Part shown: positions 22,554 through 31,988 of the stretch, piece by piece
How positions within the stretch are numbered: the stretch's first letter is position 1
Layout of the letters: each line of letters begins with the position of its first letter
Origin: Symbiotaphrina buchneri
Taxonomy: Eukaryota; Ascomycota; Symbiotaphrinales; Symbiotaphrinaceae
Assembly: GCA_001599915.1 (NCBI GenBank)
Contig: BCIG01000009.1
Coordinates: 682,001 to 746,000, forward strand
Length of the DNA: 64,000 bases
Reading direction: 5' to 3'
Program-made: the position numbers and the translations under genes
The notes under the pieces: model-generated
Database searches by the model: none
Told to the model about the DNA's origin: nothing
What the model saw: the letters and a program-made list of their open reading frames with translations, nothing else

Positions 22554-23618
22554 ATGAGTCCCGCCTTAACCCACGCCCTCCTCCTCTTTTCAATCTTCTT
22601 GATGGTCTTCCTCGCCCTCGCTGCTACCATGGAGCTCGGCGACATGTTTGTTGCTACTACCGGCGAAGCGGAGGATGACCCCACTCCCGCAGACTTCGGA
22701 ACAAGCTTGGTGTCCGGCTTCTACGGGCCTGGAAGCTGGGGCTCATCGCTTCTGATTGTGCTGGCAACCTATGTCGATCGGAGCCTTACAAAAGAGAAGG
22801 ATGTTGAGAAGAAGCACGCCCACATTCTGGGATTGGATGTGAATCTCGTCGCTTCCTACGGATACCCGATGATAGCCGCCGGGGATCTTATTCTTCACAT
22901 GCATCACTATTTGAGCGATAATGTGTCCCCGACGGATGTCGTTCGGCTTGTGGCGTCGCTGTTGGTCGTGCGCACCGGCGCCGCTCTGGGGATGATATTA
23001 GCTGGCCTGTGCGTCCGCACATCAAAAAAACGCACCATGGCATTCAGCATCGCCTGTAGTCTGCTGCTGTTTGTTGCGTATAAGGGTTTTCAAACCCAAT
23101 ATCTAGGTGGCTTTTCGCAGCAATGGATTTTGACCTCCATCAGGCTCCCACCTGACCCGCTTGGAGAGTATTTCCTGCATTTAGCATCGCAGGCCAAGCT
23201 AGCTCAGACTGCGGGAACATACACAAATCCGTCTAGCTGCATTATCGGATTACACAAGACACTCATGCTACTGTGGGTGCAGACTCCGATCTTGATGTGT
23301 GTAAACCTGTTATTCCCTAGTCTGATGTTCCCCATGGCCATGTGGTTGATGGCAGATGAACCAAACGGGAGGGCTCGGCTGCTCCTTATCATGAGCGGAT
23401 TGTTTGCTCTATGCCTGATTGTTGCCTGGTGGGCGGTTCCGATGGCAGTTTTGATACCGGAGATGTTGGTTTGCTTCTGTCGCAGCCCACGCGCCATCCT
23501 TCCTCCCAGTGACGCGACGTTCCTGGATCTTGATCAATTAGCTGCTTTCGTTTTGGCTGGTGTCATCCCGCTCTTGTACAGCATTTGTCAAATTGCGTTA
23601 GAGCAAAGACATGACTGA
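22554..23618 (+). CDS. Polytopic membrane protein, unknown
   Basis: Single exon of 354 codons from the ATG at 22554 (AACAATGAGT); an in-frame ATG at 22440 would add 38 basic, non-hydrophobic residues and is less likely. Eight or nine hydrophobic segments are seen, beginning ALTHALLLFSIFLMVFLALAA (possible signal anchor), with later ones MAFSIACSLLLFVAY, LLLWVQTPILMCVNLLFPSLMFPMAMW, LLLIMSGLFALCLIVAWWAVP and AAFVLAGVIPLLYSIC. Loops carry DRSLTKEKDVEKKHAHILGLD and HMHHYLSD. I recognise no transporter motif; similar fungal proteins are generally annotated only as integral membrane proteins. The frame is unbroken and codon use looks like neighbouring genes. Confidence 0.65.
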   Translation: MSPALTHALLLFSIFLMVFLALAATMELGDMFVATTGEAEDDPTPADFGTSLVSGFYGPGSWGSSLLIVLATYVDRSLTKEKDVEKKHAHILGLDVNLVASYGYPMIAAGDLILHMHHYLSDNVSPTDVVRLVASLLVVRTGAALGMILAGLCVRTSKKRTMAFSIACSLLLFVAYKGFQTQYLGGFSQQWILTSIRLPPDPLGEYFLHLASQAKLAQTAGTYTNPSSCIIGLHKTLMLLWVQTPILMCVNLLFPSLMFPMAMWLMADEPNGRARLLLIMSGLFALCLIVAWWAVPMAVLIPEMLVCFCRSPRAILPPSDATFLDLDQLAAFVLAGVIPLLYSICQIALEQRHD

Positions 23619-24144
23619 CACGAGAGAGCAAGACATGGTGATGATTGAGGCATACTACCACTACCTTGGAACAATTCCGACTTGAATGCTGTGCTCATGA
23701 GAAAGGAAGTGACGTTTGATTAACAAGTACACATGTCATGTTCTTGTGTTCGAACACTCAGGAGGTGTCCTTCCAATATCCTTCATGGTCTAAGGTCTCG
23801 AGTCTCTCGTTTAGTCGCTCGCCTTGTCTCTTGCTTAGAGTTTGGAACGGCAAAGCTTGTCGTAGAAGCAACGGCGGCAGGGAGCTCCGCGGACTTTGCG
23901 ATTAGGAATCAGTCAATCAGTCTAAATCATTTACTGGAATCCATCTTGGCTTGTCCCGGCAGGACTTGAATGTCCGCGGTCTTGGAGCTGACAAATCTCC
24001 ACCGTTTGGAAGCACGAAGCCCAGTGCCGCGAACTTCTTTAAGAAACCTCGCCCACACTTGTGAAGCACTACTACATACCGCCCTCACGTCCACTCACCA
24101 ATTGCTCAATCAGCTCATCTTTTTACTGCAAGACTATCGCCACA
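23619..24144. other. Intergenic, 0.5 kb
   Basis: Promoter region of the SDR gene. Nothing else recognised. Confidence 0.5.
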
Positions 24145-25123
24145 ATGCCACCAGTCAACACAGATGACCTGCCAAAGCTAGAGGACTTGCCGCCCATCAC
24201 ATCATTCACGAAAACATGGCACTCTAAACCGTACCCCTTCATCTCTCCCACTCGGCCCGAGCTCTCCGCTACCGGCAAAAACATCGTCGTGACGGGCGGT
24301 GGCACCGGCATCGGCCTCGCCATCGCCACCGCCTTCGCCCAAGCCGGCGCCAAATCCATCGCCATACTCGGGCGGCGCCTTGGCAGGCTCCAGAGCGGCG
24401 TGGCCAGCATCTCCGCCGCCGCCAGCTCCCCTACAACACAAGTCCTCTACGAGCGCGCCGACCTCACAGACCGCGCGCAGGTCGACGCCGCGCTAGAGTC
24501 CATCAGCGCACAGATCAGCGGGGGCATCGACGTCTTCGTGTCCAACGCCGGATTGGCACCGACGTTGGGCCCTATGGCGACCTACGACGCCGCAGCGCTG
24601 CTGAATGCGTTGAAGATCAATGTGCTGGGTGCGTTGAATGCCGTGCAGGCCTTCCTCCGCCACGCGGGCCCGGAACCGGTGCTGCTTAATACGTCGACGG
24701 TGTGTGCACATGCGGCGCCCTGGCCTAACCTGGGCGCGTATAGCATCGCCAAGGCGGCGGGGCTGAAGATGTTTGAGGCGTTTGCGGTGGAGAATGAGAA
24801 GTTGCATGTCGTGAATGTCCACCCTGGATGGGTGGCGACGGAGATGAATGGCATGCAGAAGGAGGCCCCGGATGCTGGTGAGTTATCATTGCGATTTGTT
24901 GAGTGGATCCGGCTTTGAGATGTTGTTCTTTTCCTGACTTCTTTATTCCTATGCAGCGGAACTCCCAGGCCAGTTCTTCCTCTGGCTAGCTTCCCCCGAA
25001 GCCAAGTTCTTGAAAGGCAAGGTCGTCTGGGCGAATTGGGACGCCGAGGAACTCGTGGAGAGGGCGGAGGAAATTAAGAGCTCGAAGCTTCTAAATTGGA
25101 TCATTGAGGGGGTGCCTATCTGA
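24145..25123 (+). CDS. Short-chain dehydrogenase/reductase
   Basis: Two exons (24145-24877, 24957-25123) over a 79-nt intron (GTGAGT ... TGCAG) give 299 residues. The start is CACAATGCC. Classical SDR features: cofactor loop KNIVVTGGGTGIGLAIA (TGxxxGIG), ERADLTDRAQVDAAL, the VSNAGLAP motif (NAG), Ser in NTSTVCAHAAPW, YSIAKAAGLKM (YxxxK) and VHPGWVATEM. After the splice the C-terminus is ELPGQFFLWLASPEAKFLKGKVVWANWDAEEL, typical of a group of fungal SDRs near secondary-metabolism or detoxification genes. Asp after beta-2 is absent (GRRLGRL), which favours NADPH. Substrate unknown. It lies 348 bp before a Zn2Cys6 regulator on the same strand. Confidence 0.87.
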
Positions 25124-25471
25124 GCTTTGATATGGATTTGAGGGCGATAAGGCGGGCGATATGCGGCAAGGCTGAAGTCGTGACTGTTCGGGGAAGGTCG
25201 TGGCTTGGCGTGTTTGTTAGCGTAGCGGTGATTTGCAACCCTCCTCCGGAGCTCGGACTCCGCGGACTTTGGTGCTTTGTAATCGGATGGTATGAGGATC
25301 CCGTACGATCTGAATTCATCGCCGGGTCGCGGATCTCGACGATGGTGTACAATGCATCTTATCATATCTCACGCCTGCGACTGATAAGCTCCTGTGTGTA
25401 TTAAGGCTTTTGCATGACGGATACCCAGCGTGGGCTAGATCTACTTCGCCTGCGCCGCCGGACAACGCAGC
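25124..25471. other. Intergenic; promoter of the Zn2Cys6 regulator
   Basis: Nothing beyond the presumed promoter is seen. Confidence 0.45.
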
Positions 25472-27588
25472 ATGGAGCCCGGTGCTCAACCTCAAAGCAT
25501 CGGGAAGAGAAAGGTCAGTCTAAGTCCCGCTGGAAAGTTTCTTTTTAAGGCAAGGGCTTTTATTGATGAGAAATTGTCCGTCTGGCTCCAGGCCTGCGAC
25601 CTGTGCCACTCCAAGAAGATCAAATGCGACTCTAAGAAGCCCCACTGCTCGCACTGTACGCTGTACAAAGCGCAGTGCACCTATACACCCCAGCCACGCA
25701 GACAGAAAAAGGAGACCAGTCGGCTACAAAGTTCTAAAAGCTCCGTTGACCTTGAAGATCGGCTTACACAGCTTGAAGCGAAACTTCGAGAAAACAATGC
25801 TCCGCAGATCACCCCAACGACTGTTCAGGAACACGAGGAAGTCATCGGATCAGCAGTCGATCATGTGCACAATGCAGTATCAAACGATGTGCAGATCCGA
25901 TCAGACGACTGTGGTACCGATTGCGCCGTGACTGCTTCGGATGATACGATCAATGGTCCATCTGCGCTGACGGAAAGCTACAGCTTGCCTACGCTTCAGG
26001 ATATCCTACCCTTGATTGATGTCTTCTTCGAGGAATTCAACAGCATGGTACCACTCTTCGACCACTCCTCTTTCATGCACATGCTCCACGAGTGGTACTC
26101 TACCCCTTCCTCGCGACACGCTGCCTCCTGGGCGGCCATTAACGTCGCTCTAGCCTTGTCCTTGCAGCAATGTGCTTCGGCCAACACAAATATCAACGGC
26201 GTGACATTCACGAAATGCCTCTCTAATGCCCAGTCGGCGCTCGATAACCTCGTCACGCGCGACTGCGATCTTCTCGGTGTGCAGGTGGTGCTGGCGCTAG
26301 TCATGCTCTTCCAGGGCGCGACCGACCGTCGCCCAGCATCGGTCTTGATAGCTACGGCGGTTCAGCTGGCGCACCGCTTGAGGCTCCATAGAAGGCCGCC
26401 TGCGGATGCAATGGATAGTCTGGAGAGGCTGCAGCGCGACCGCGTTTTCTGGATCATGTACATTCTGGACAAGGACGTCAACCTGCGCGCGCTGGAGCCG
26501 TACATGCAGCAGGACGTTGACATGGAGGTCGATTTCCCCGCTTTGGTCAACATGGATGACGCCTCTGGAACAGCGCTGTTATCTGCTAATGACAGTCGGT
26601 GGTTCAACCTCTTCGGCCACCGGATCGAGCTCGCACGCATCCAAGGCCGGATCTACGACTGGGTATACTCCGTCCGCGCCGAGAAAGCCAGCTTGGAAGA
26701 ACAACAAACCAGAATAAACAAACTGACCTGCATGCTGCGAGAGTGGCGACAAGCTATTCCCGCAGAATACAATCCCGACAGGCTGCAAAGTCCCGCCTTG
26801 CCCGGGTTCCTGATCCGCCACTTCGTCGCGCTGTATTTTACGCATTTCCACTGTCTATTCATGACGCACCGCACCACCTCGAATGACGCCGACTGGATCA
26901 GACGCTTGACCGAATACAGTGGCCGATATGCTCTTGCGTATGACCCGCGACACAGCTCGACCGATGCTGCTCCGTTCGTGCTTCCGGAGACCTGGAGAGA
27001 ACATGTGGATGCTTCAAGAGCGTGCTTGAAACTATTTCCCGTCGTGGACAAGCACTACACCGCGCTCATCTGGTACGCGTAGCCCTATCCTTGCACCTCC
27101 CACAACCTAAGAATGCCAGCTAACAGCTATTTCGCAAAACCTCTAGGTACATCTCCTGCACATACATCTCGGCCCTCCTAATCCTAATCGCGAACAACCT
27201 GACCTCCCCCCTCCACGTCTTGAACTCGCACCTCGCCTCCGACACAGTTCTCATCAACCACGCGCTCCAATGGCTCCTCGACATCGCTACAGAAACGGGA
27301 CACCCGCGCTTGGGAAAGCTGCATTCGGCCTGCGCGGAATTGAATACGCGCGGGTTGTATGCGGCGATGAGCTGTAGGCTTGAAGTGAGTAACGAAGGGG
27401 ACTGGGATCTGGGTTTGGATTTAGATCTGGACTTGGAGTTGGAGTTGGGGTTGGGTGGGTATGAGTCGGAGATAGGGGTGAGTATGGAGGGCGGGTTTGC
27501 AGCGGGTGAGATGGGAAGAGAAGCGGTCTCGGAGGAGGAGATTGTGGCGGTGTTTACGAATGGGAGCATCAAGGCCGAGTTGACTTAA
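25472..27588 (+). CDS. Zn2Cys6 transcription factor
   Basis: Three exons (25472-25513, 25592-27072, 27147-27588) give 654 residues. The first intron (78 nt, GTCAGT ... CTCCAG) is a multiple of three and stays open if unspliced; splicing joins IGKRK to ACDLCHSKKIKCD, the expected start of the zinc cluster. Cluster: CDLC-x6-C-x6-C-x2-C-x6-C (about residues 16-43), followed by a basic linker and a short coiled coil (LEDRLTQLEAKLREN). The middle homology region (Fungal_trans, PF04082) has LPLIDVFFEEFNSMVPLFDHSSF, ATAVQLAHRLRLHRRP and DRVFWIMYILDKDV. The C-terminus has an acidic Leu/Asp/Glu repeat (LDLDLDLELELGLG, near 27415-27450) that could be an activation domain. It sits between an SDR and an ACC deaminase gene, so pathway-specific control of these is a reasonable guess. 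Confidence 0.9.
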
Positions 27589-27952
27589 GTAGATGAACGA
27601 CGAGACCTAATGTTTCGAAGGAATCGACACTGCTTGTTCTTCCATTAGGATCCAGTGCCAAAGTAGAAACAAAGCGAATTCTGTGTGTTGTTTTGTCTTC
27701 CACAAGTGAGGGTGCGGTTGTTCTGTTGTTTCTATCATGCTTATCTTATCCATCATAAGCTTATCGGCCCCACCTTGCTGATCGCGATACCGGCGCCTCG
27801 GGAAACCTTTCCCGCCCGAGATCGTCGGCGGGAAACATCCCATCGCCCCGAATTGATATAAAACCCCAAGCCAGCAGTATCCACCCAAAATCCAATTAAT
27901 TTCTCATCCTACCCAGCCCTTCAATATTCCCATCTCCCAGAACAGAAACAAA
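27589..27952. other. Intergenic; ACC deaminase promoter
   Basis: 3' flank of the regulator, then a core promoter with a TATA box at 27857. Nothing else seen. Confidence 0.5.
27857..27863 (+). promoter_or_regulatory. TATA box of ACC deaminase gene
   Basis: TATAAAA about 90 bp before the ATG at 27953, followed by a pyrimidine-rich leader. Confidence 0.45.
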
Positions 27953-29076
27953 ATGGCCGACCCCCTCCCTCTCCCCGCGCCCTTCTCCCTCATCCCGCGC
28001 CACGCACTGCTCTTCGGTCCATCACCGATCCACGCCCTCCCGCGAATCAGCCAGGACCTCCTTACCACCACGGGGCACCGGGTGCACATCTACGCCAAGC
28101 GCGACGACGCCAACAGCGGCCTGGCCTTTGGGGGCAACAAGACGCGCAAACTGGAGTACCTCGTTCCCGCCGCCCTCGCCGCCGGCGCCGACACGCTCGT
28201 CTCCGTCGGCGGCATCCAGAGCAACCACACGCGGCAAGTGGCTGCGGTAGCGGCGGCCCTGGGGCTCAAAGCTGCCCTGCTGCAGGAGCATTGGGTGCCT
28301 GGTGATGAGGACGAGCGGGTGTATGCTAAGGTAGGGAATTTGCAGCTGAGCCGGCTTATGGGCGCGAAGGTCAGAGTGGGGGTTAGTGCGGCCGAGAAAG
28401 CTGCGCTGCAGGGGGAGAAGAATTATTTTGAGCATGCGGATGAGGAAGTGCGGCTGAGGGAGCTGTGCGAGGAGGTGCAGAGGGAGGGAGGGAGGCCGTA
28501 TGTGATTCCTGCTGGGGCGTCGGATCATCCCCTCGGCGGCCTGGGGTTTGCGCGCTGGGCGTTCGAGGTGGGCGCGCAGGAACGTGATATGGGCGTGTTC
28601 TTCGATGCGGTTGTCATCTGCGCCGTGACCGGGTCGACGCTGGGCGGCGCGATTGCCGGGTTTAAATTGCTCGAGAAGACGACTCCTGCCCCTGCGCACG
28701 GGAAGAAGAGGCGCGTTGTGGGGATTGATGCCTCGGCGAAACCGAAGGAGACTCATGCGCAGGTGCTGAAGATTGCGAGAGCCACGGCGGAGAAGATTGG
28801 TTTGGACCCGCAGGAGATACGGGCTGAAGATGTGGTCCTGGATGAAAGGTATCATGCGGGTGTTTATGGTGTTGCCGATGAAAGAACGATGGAGGCGATT
28901 AAGTATGGCGCACGTATGGAGCGTTTATTACGGATCCGGTGTATGAGGGGAAGAGCCTGGCGGGGATGCTGGATATGGTCCGCAATGGAGAGTTTGAGGA
29001 GGGCAGTAATATCCTGTATGCGCATCTGGGAGGGCAGTTGGCTCTTAATGCGTATGCTGAGAAGATGGATCTATAG
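27953..29076 (+). pseudogene. 1-aminocyclopropane-1-carboxylate deaminase, frameshifted near the C-terminus
   Basis: The frame from the ATG at 27953 encodes a PLP-fold type II enzyme: IYAKRDDANSGLAFGGNKTRKLEYL with the PLP lysine in GGNKTRK, VSVGGIQSNHTRQVAAVAAALGL with the catalytic Ser of QSNH, YVIPAGASDHPLGGLGFA, VTGSTLGGAIAGF (phosphate loop) and YHAGVYGVADERTMEAI. ACC deaminase cleaves ACC, the ethylene precursor, to 2-oxobutyrate and ammonia; D-cysteine desulfhydrases are close relatives. At about 28911-28925 the frame changes: the family C-terminus ([15 protein letters not shown] ... [19 protein letters not shown]) is present in another frame, ending at TAG 29074-29076. A net loss of one base (modulo three) explains it. 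As read, the in-frame product would instead carry 70 unrelated Arg/Trp-rich residues to 29128. No intron consensus fits there. Real lesion or draft error cannot be told apart. Confidence 0.85.
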
Positions 29077-29128
29077 AAGGAATTTTGTTGTAACACGTTT
29101 CAAGCAGTGTATACTAGAGTATGAATAG

Positions 29129-30064
29129 TATGGACCTGCTATTCGAGTGGATCCCGCGGATTGCAATACTACATCACAGCAGTGGTAGATCTATATGGCT
29201 GAGCCTCTCGGTAGCAGTCACGTACACGGTCTATTAACAGTTATGAACGTAGCACTGCGAATGAGAAGACAAACAGACCTACCTGCGTACTTGATTTGTC
29301 ACCGTTCCGTACCTGCTCCACTGGTACCTAAGGTACCTTACCTTAAATTTTACCTGGCTGTTGCCAGTCGCGAAGTCTATCTCCACGTCATCTTCACATG
29401 CTCTGGACACAACCACAACCACACACACCACATCACGATCTCTCGAGAAATTCATCATCCGTCATACACAAACAGTTAAAACAGGAGGTTGAAGAGTCCT
29501 AAGGGTTGACTCTCTCTTACCTTGCGCCTCTTTCCCACTGTTGTTTCCTTCCTGCTGTCCTCGTGGGGCACGGCATCCTTGTCGGAGCGGTTGCTGCGCC
29601 AATGACAGGCTGCTGTGACGACAAGCCACGGCTTTCAACCAATCAAACCCACCCACGATATCGTGGCACGGTATCACGACCCCGTATGTCTCAACCTGTT
29701 ACAAGGGAGGCACAGCAAGCAAGCAACTGCACCTAGCAAGGCTGAGCTGAAAGGCTGTGCAGATACGTCTGTCGCCTCCCAGCCTTATTAACACTCCCCC
29801 ATCGTCGACTACACCCCCGGGCGTCAACTTTCTCCTCCTTGTTCAGGAACTCAATTACCACTATTTGAAATAGTGGTGAACTGTATCCTTCCACAGGACC
29901 CAATCCAATCATGGAAGCTATATACGGGCATAGATATCGAGAGCTCCTCCCGCGGTTTACATACCAACGGTGCCCGTTGCGGTTTCTAGAGATTGCAGCA
30001 GTCGGTGAGGTAGTGTAGCCGCGAGAGTCTGGACACCACGGTTACCTTTCGCTGATATGCCCAG
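29129..30064. other. Intergenic, 0.9 kb, with small palindromes
   Basis: No gene. Contains GGTACCTAAGGTACC at 29323-29337 followed by further TACCTTA units, and a perfect 21-bp palindrome at 29857-29877. Confidence 0.5.
29857..29877. repeat. Perfect short palindrome
   Basis: Two 10-bp arms (ACCACTATTT and its complement) around a single G. It may be a regulator site or a hairpin; no neighbouring gene explains it. Confidence 0.6.
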
Positions 30065-30931
30065 AACAAAGATGGCACGCCAATTCTTGGAGAGACCGAA
30101 GGCGAACTCCGGAACTCTGCAGCGTTGAGACGTTGGCTCCATAGCGTAGGTCACCGGAGAGAGGATCACGTTCATGATGACAACACTTCTGACAGTTGAC
30201 AGGCCCCCCGTCCTGGTTGTTGCTTAAGACTGTAAGTGCTCTTTCCACTTCAAGTAGGCGCTACGGCTCTAACGTTGTCTTGCTGGTTGCTATAGAATTG
30301 TCGTCGATCAAAAGGAACCTCGTCGGGGGAAGGTCCCATTTCTTAGAAAGGACTTGGAACTTATTGTCAGGACACTTAATCTTCCTCGAACTGTCATGGA
30401 TAACTATACGAACGGCTACAAGGGTTTCAATATGTTCTCAATGGACTCCAGCATGAAGGTCAAAGGTAAGATTTTCGTGTGCTGAAGTTACGTCGGTTGG
30501 TTCATAATTAGTCAGGCATCATCTTGGACTCCCCGTGGCACACCAACGTGGTCTTATCCTACAACAAGACGTCTGGAATTATATCGGGATTCGTCGCGGC
30601 TCAAAGGGCTCAGTGCCTAGTGAGCATTCTCAAAAGTCGTAAATGTCTGGCCGGAAACCCATTGTTTGTTCCCGCGACGACATTCATACATCTTCACTAT
30701 AACTTTGTAGTGAGAGGCTTGGACATACCCATGAAATGGGTCTCAAACATCGAGAAATTTACATGCATGGCAGATCAAGCTACCATGACAAGCATGAATT
30801 TCGACCTTGACGATGCGAATTATATTTTAAATCGAGCCGGGGTCGTTATAGCGAACGATCTACGGTCTGCGCAACAAAGCGTATACAGGGCATTGTCTGT
30901 TGTTTGCCATTGGGGCGTTCATGACGGTTGA
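30065..30931 (+). pseudogene. Possible decayed gene, unknown fungal protein
   Basis: Three pieces behave like exons: 30065-30231, 30296-30465 and 30516-30931, with GTAAGT and GTAAGA donors, TATAG and GTCAG acceptors and matching phases. The second and third read IVVDQKEPRRGKVPFLRKDLELIVRTLNLPRTVMDN and, further on, GIILDSPWHTNVVLSYNKTSGIISGFVAAQ and AGNPLFVPATTFIHLHYNFV. The first piece has an in-frame TGA near 30197 and no clear start, and beyond 30931 a plausible continuation (TVDGTYSTVQQIVDAYKLD) lies in another frame. The layout recalls large uncharacterised fungal proteins with a CorA-like C-terminus, but I cannot confirm it. Either a relic or a gene whose structure I have not solved. 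Confidence 0.35.
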
Positions 30932-31988
30932 TGGAACATATAGCACCGTGCAGCAGATCGTGGATGCGTATAAGCTGGACAGTGTTAGTATGCGCTGTAC
31001 TTCCTTCCTGTTCCTCCTGTTCTTTAAGCTCTTTGTTTTTGTTTTTTGGGCAGGCCAGGACTGACCTGCGAGCTAAGCGAATCGTCGTGATTGTAGGATG
31101 GGTCAAGGTGATTGTGTTGGCGTGTCTCATCCAGAGGACGTACAGGACGCCGGTACGCCATCACAGGGCCAGCGGACCGGCGTCCTAGATAGCTGAAAGG
31201 TACCGGCGTCCCAGATAGGTGAAAGGCGTAAGTTATCCTACTTCGGTTACCCCTACCGGCAGTATACATCCATGTACATCTTGTGAACATCTCATGCTCC
31301 CTTTTCTTCCCACTTCATATCTCTTCCACTTCTCACACTCTGCACGTTTCGCAGCTCCCTCGTGACCTGCCTCGCCACTGCCCCTGCCGCCTCTCATGAT
31401 GCGTAGTACACATCGTGCTCTGCACCTGGTGGGCGACAGCTTGGAGAACAACATATTACTCCCACACTTGTTTCCGTCATACTGTGTTATTTCCCGAAAA
31501 AAGAAAAAAAAAGAAGAATACCTTGCACTTGTCCGGCCAGTACGGAACTACGATAACAGTGAATCAAGCAATGCCAATGAACCCCTACACAGTAACCCAT
31601 GGACGTTAGCTCCGCGGGAAATTACTCGCCGAATAGTCGCCGAACACGAAAGCACTAAGCGTATCTGGTTAAAGCAAGGTTGAATGTGGAGCAAGACCAA
31701 AGTACTGTAAGTCACGACGTCTGCCGGTCAATGTTCAGCCCACTAACTATTATTATTGTACGAGGACAACAGCCCCAGATGGTGGGACTGGACATCTTTA
31801 TGTAAGGGCAAATTAGAGGCCGGGACCTGTTCGGGCCGGAGAGGCACCCATCCGTTATACAAGGCATGCCCACATCCAGAAGGTGAGGGGCTCCTTCATA
31901 AACCCCGCAAAGTCCCCGAAATCTCCGCGAACATCATTCATTTTTCCTCCAGTCCTTCCATCCAAATCCTGTTTCCCGCAAACAAATC
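30932..31988. other. Intergenic, about 1 kb
   Basis: Holds the repeat pair at 31144-31227, a poly-A run at 31500-31510 and the upstream region of the AflR-like regulator. The frame at 31756-32538 is not supported and overlaps that gene. Confidence 0.5.
31144..31227. repeat. Inverted repeat followed by 26-bp tandem duplication
   Basis: AGGACGCCGGT (31144-31154) is exactly complementary to ACCGGCGTCCT (31176-31186), 21 bp apart. From 31176 a 26-bp unit beginning ACCGGCGTCC is repeated at 31202-31227 with three differences. It resembles a remnant of a small transposon end or a replication slip product; no transposase is nearby. Confidence 0.6.
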
